Shown here piece by piece: positions 62,407 to 64,000 of a stretch of 64,000 nt of DNA. Positions within the stretch are counted from its first letter, which is position 1, and each line of letters opens with the position of its first letter. The position numbers were made by a program, and so were the translations under genes. The notes beneath the pieces were generated by a model, which did not search any database, was not told the DNA's origin, and saw only the letters and a program-made list of their open reading frames with translations. The DNA is taken from the NCBI GenBank assembly GCA_023515795.1, contig JALGPX010000057.1, forward strand, positions 1 through 64,000, given 5' to 3'. Origin of the DNA: Amoeboaphelidium occidentale. Its lineage: Eukaryota; Aphelidiomycota; Aphelidea.

Positions 62407-64000
62407 TCAATCGCAAGACCCAACTACCGGAGCGAAACCTCCCATGAAGTCCGAATTCTTCTGCGCAGTTTCCTCGGGGTCATTCTTTCGGATAGATCTG
62501 CTAAATGCCTGTGGTCTCGCTCCATTGTGTTGATTTTGATGCAAGTAAAGTTTTCTGATGTTCAGGGAAGCATTTACGTCTCTGTGCCACCACACCTTAC
62601 AATTAGGACAATACTTCAAACGCCATTCACGTTGTTGTTCAAGCTCCCCTTCGCAGTGATAACACAGCTTACTGGTTCTAAACTCATCAACTTTCACAAT
62701 ACGTTGTTTCATCCTAATTTTCATCTGAATATACAATTGCTTAGTAGGAACAGGAGCATATCCTCTTGAATTACCATAGAATGATCCATCACCATAAGCC
62801 ACCACTATATTCTTCAATTTCTTTCCAAACTTCAACTTCTTACATGCAAAATCATACGCCTTCTGTCTTCTTATGTACAAATTCCATTTGAGTTTCCTCC
62901 AACGAACAGCACCATAAAAATCAAAGGCCACATNAATCGCAAGACCCAACTACCGGAGCGAAACCTCCCATGAAGTCCGAATTCTTCTGCGCAGTTTCCT
63001 CGGGGTCATTCTTTCGGATAGATCTGCTAAATGCCTGTGGTCTCGCTCCATTGTGTTGATTTTGATGCAAGTAAAGTTTTCTGATGTTCAGGGAAGCATT
63101 TACGTCTCTGTGCCACCACACCTTACAATTTGGACAATACTTCAAACGCCATTCACGTTGTTGTTCAAGCTCCCCTTCGCAGTGATAACACAGCTTACTG
63201 GTTCTAAACTCATCAACTTTCACAATACGTTGTTTCATCCTAATTTTCATCTGAATATACAATTGCTTAGTAGGAACAGGAGCATATCCTCTTGAATTAC
63301 CAGAGAATGATCCATCACCATAAGCCACCACTATATTCTTCAATTTCTTTCCAAACTTCAACTTCTTACATGCAAAATCATACGCCTTCTGTCTTCTTAT
63401 GTACAAATTCCATTTGAGTTTCCTCCAACGAACAGCACCATAAAAATCAAAGGCCACATTGAAACGCGCCACACAGGATCTAGCAAAATCTATGAAACCA
63501 GCCACTGTAGGAACTTTTGAAGTAAGCATTGATTTATCTGCTTGTCGCACTTCGTTCCTCTCATTTAACCATTTCTTTTGCTTATTTCTAAAATGGTAAT
63601 CTACTCTCAACCAACACCACTGCTGAACACTCAGCGACGCCACATCCTTTTTCTCACCAAGCACCGAGTAAAAAAGATCTTTCCGCCCTGGATCAACACC
63701 AACAACATCAACTTCAGTCAGATCATGCTTCACAAAACGCAGTTCTTGCTTCATCCACAAACCCGTAATCATTTGTTAGAGTAAACGTTTTTGGTCGGAT
63801 CATGGTCGGACACAAAGTGACACCATCTGAGTAAAACGAGAATCCAAACTTCCTATAAGATCCAAGACTTTCAAAATACTGAACGTTAATGCAGCGTTTG
63901 AACCAATACTCCTTAACACCTTCTGCTTTAAATTTGACTAATGAAACAGGAAAGTCTTCATCTTGAAACAAATAGTGTTCATTCTTGGCGTATTTTAAAA
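62407..64000 (-). CDS. Fanzor RNA-guided nuclease (eukaryotic TnpB homologue), 5' end outside window, frameshift and assembly gap
   Basis: Upstream frame (64000 to about 63760): FGFSFYSDGVTL, the WED-barrel motif typical of Fanzors. Downstream frame from 63772: RuvC-I VVGVDPGRKDLF (Asp27 of this frame), IVVAYGDGSF (151-156), KVDEFRTS (Glu188), a zinc ribbon C195-x2-C198...C213-x2-C216, and RuvC-III HRDVNASLNI (Asp223), then RPQAFSR; stop at 62407. The order and spelling are Fanzor1-like. The zinc ribbon and RuvC are complete. The two frames are offset by one base; a one-base insertion near the CCC at 63762-63764 or an odd intron would explain it. A 525-bp duplicated segment around the N at 62934 is an assembly artefact; collapsing it gives 279 residues from ATG 63772. 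Family role: guide-RNA (omega RNA)-directed DNA cleavage, transposon associated. Confidence 0.88.
62409..63459. repeat. Assembly gap with duplicated 525-bp flanks inside the Fanzor gene
   Basis: Copies 62409-62933 and 62935-63459 flank a single N and differ at two bases, one changing Tyr to Ser just after the YGDGSF motif (FYGNS versus FSGNS). The second copy ends mid-frame exactly at the N. This is a false tandem duplication. Confidence 0.95.

Noticed and set aside
62371-62769. Plus-strand open frame (132 codons), repeated at 63053-63295
   Set aside because: Antisense shadow of the Fanzor zinc-ribbon region; it is duplicated only because of the assembly overlap.
62935-63772. A second, tandem Fanzor gene
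   Set aside because: The two copies are 525-bp near-identical overlaps around a single N, the second ending exactly at the gap. Collapsing them gives one intact C-terminal frame.
63700-63800. An ordinary GT-AG intron explaining the Fanzor frame offset
   Set aside because: Pairs of the required phase exist only with weak donors (gtcact, gtccga) and no good branch site near the acceptor. I left it open as lesion or error.

Overview
The window is a compact, AT-rich nuclear segment of a fungus. STE12 (a fungus-specific homeodomain-like factor), CDC24 with a C-terminal PB1 domain, CAF16 and a class IV/V-type chitin synthase scaffold with a DEK_C tail all point to Fungi. A plant/bacteria-type 2-isopropylmalate synthase, GAIN/GPS and REJ domains, and a Fanzor nuclease argue for an early-diverging (non-Dikarya) lineage. 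That placement is inference; no rRNA is present to settle it. Introns are sparse and tiny (mostly 32-52 bp, GT-AG, one GC-AG). Intergenic gaps are often under 60 bp, and AATAAA signals abut or overlap stop codons.

Layout. 1-2818: H2A end, dolichyl-diphosphatase, an acidic EWG-repeat protein, GAPDH. 3384-12246: a 2463-residue membrane protein joining two glycosyltransferase domains to REJ and GPS modules, then a second small glycosyltransferase. 12279-22200: RPL7 with an intronic box C/D snoRNA, phosducin-like protein, a catalytically degenerate chitin synthase, a GPI-type mucin, DHODH, STE12. 22251-31892: SR-type RNA-binding protein, RPP14-like RNase P subunit, leuA-type IPMS, GMF, carnosine N-methyltransferase-like enzyme, CCCH protein, mitochondrial S13, ion transporter, Rheb and small orphans. 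31922-43025: CDC24, RNA polymerase III RPC2, two divergently transcribed secretory orphans, NHX1-like exchanger, adaptor sigma subunit. 43112-47178: a tandem pair of transmembrane kinases. 47249-54763: FMT, SIL1, adenylate kinase, 4E-T-like protein, DIM1, CAF16. 54801-64000: kinesin-7, a low-complexity-rich UFD4/TRIP12 HECT ligase, a small orphan, and a Fanzor (eukaryotic TnpB-like RNA-guided nuclease) that runs off the window end.

The genes are housekeeping plus fungal polarity/signalling functions (STE12, CDC24, Rheb, transmembrane kinases, cell-surface glycan proteins); there is no obvious metabolic cluster. Divergent pairs sharing very short promoters are the main organisational unit.

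Five N-gaps (4, 16, 19, 1 and 1 Ns) are each flanked by near-identical direct copies. In every case deleting one copy plus the Ns restores an open frame, so these are unmerged contig overlaps rather than biological duplications. They break RPL7, IPMS, SIL1, UFD4 and the Fanzor in naive annotation.
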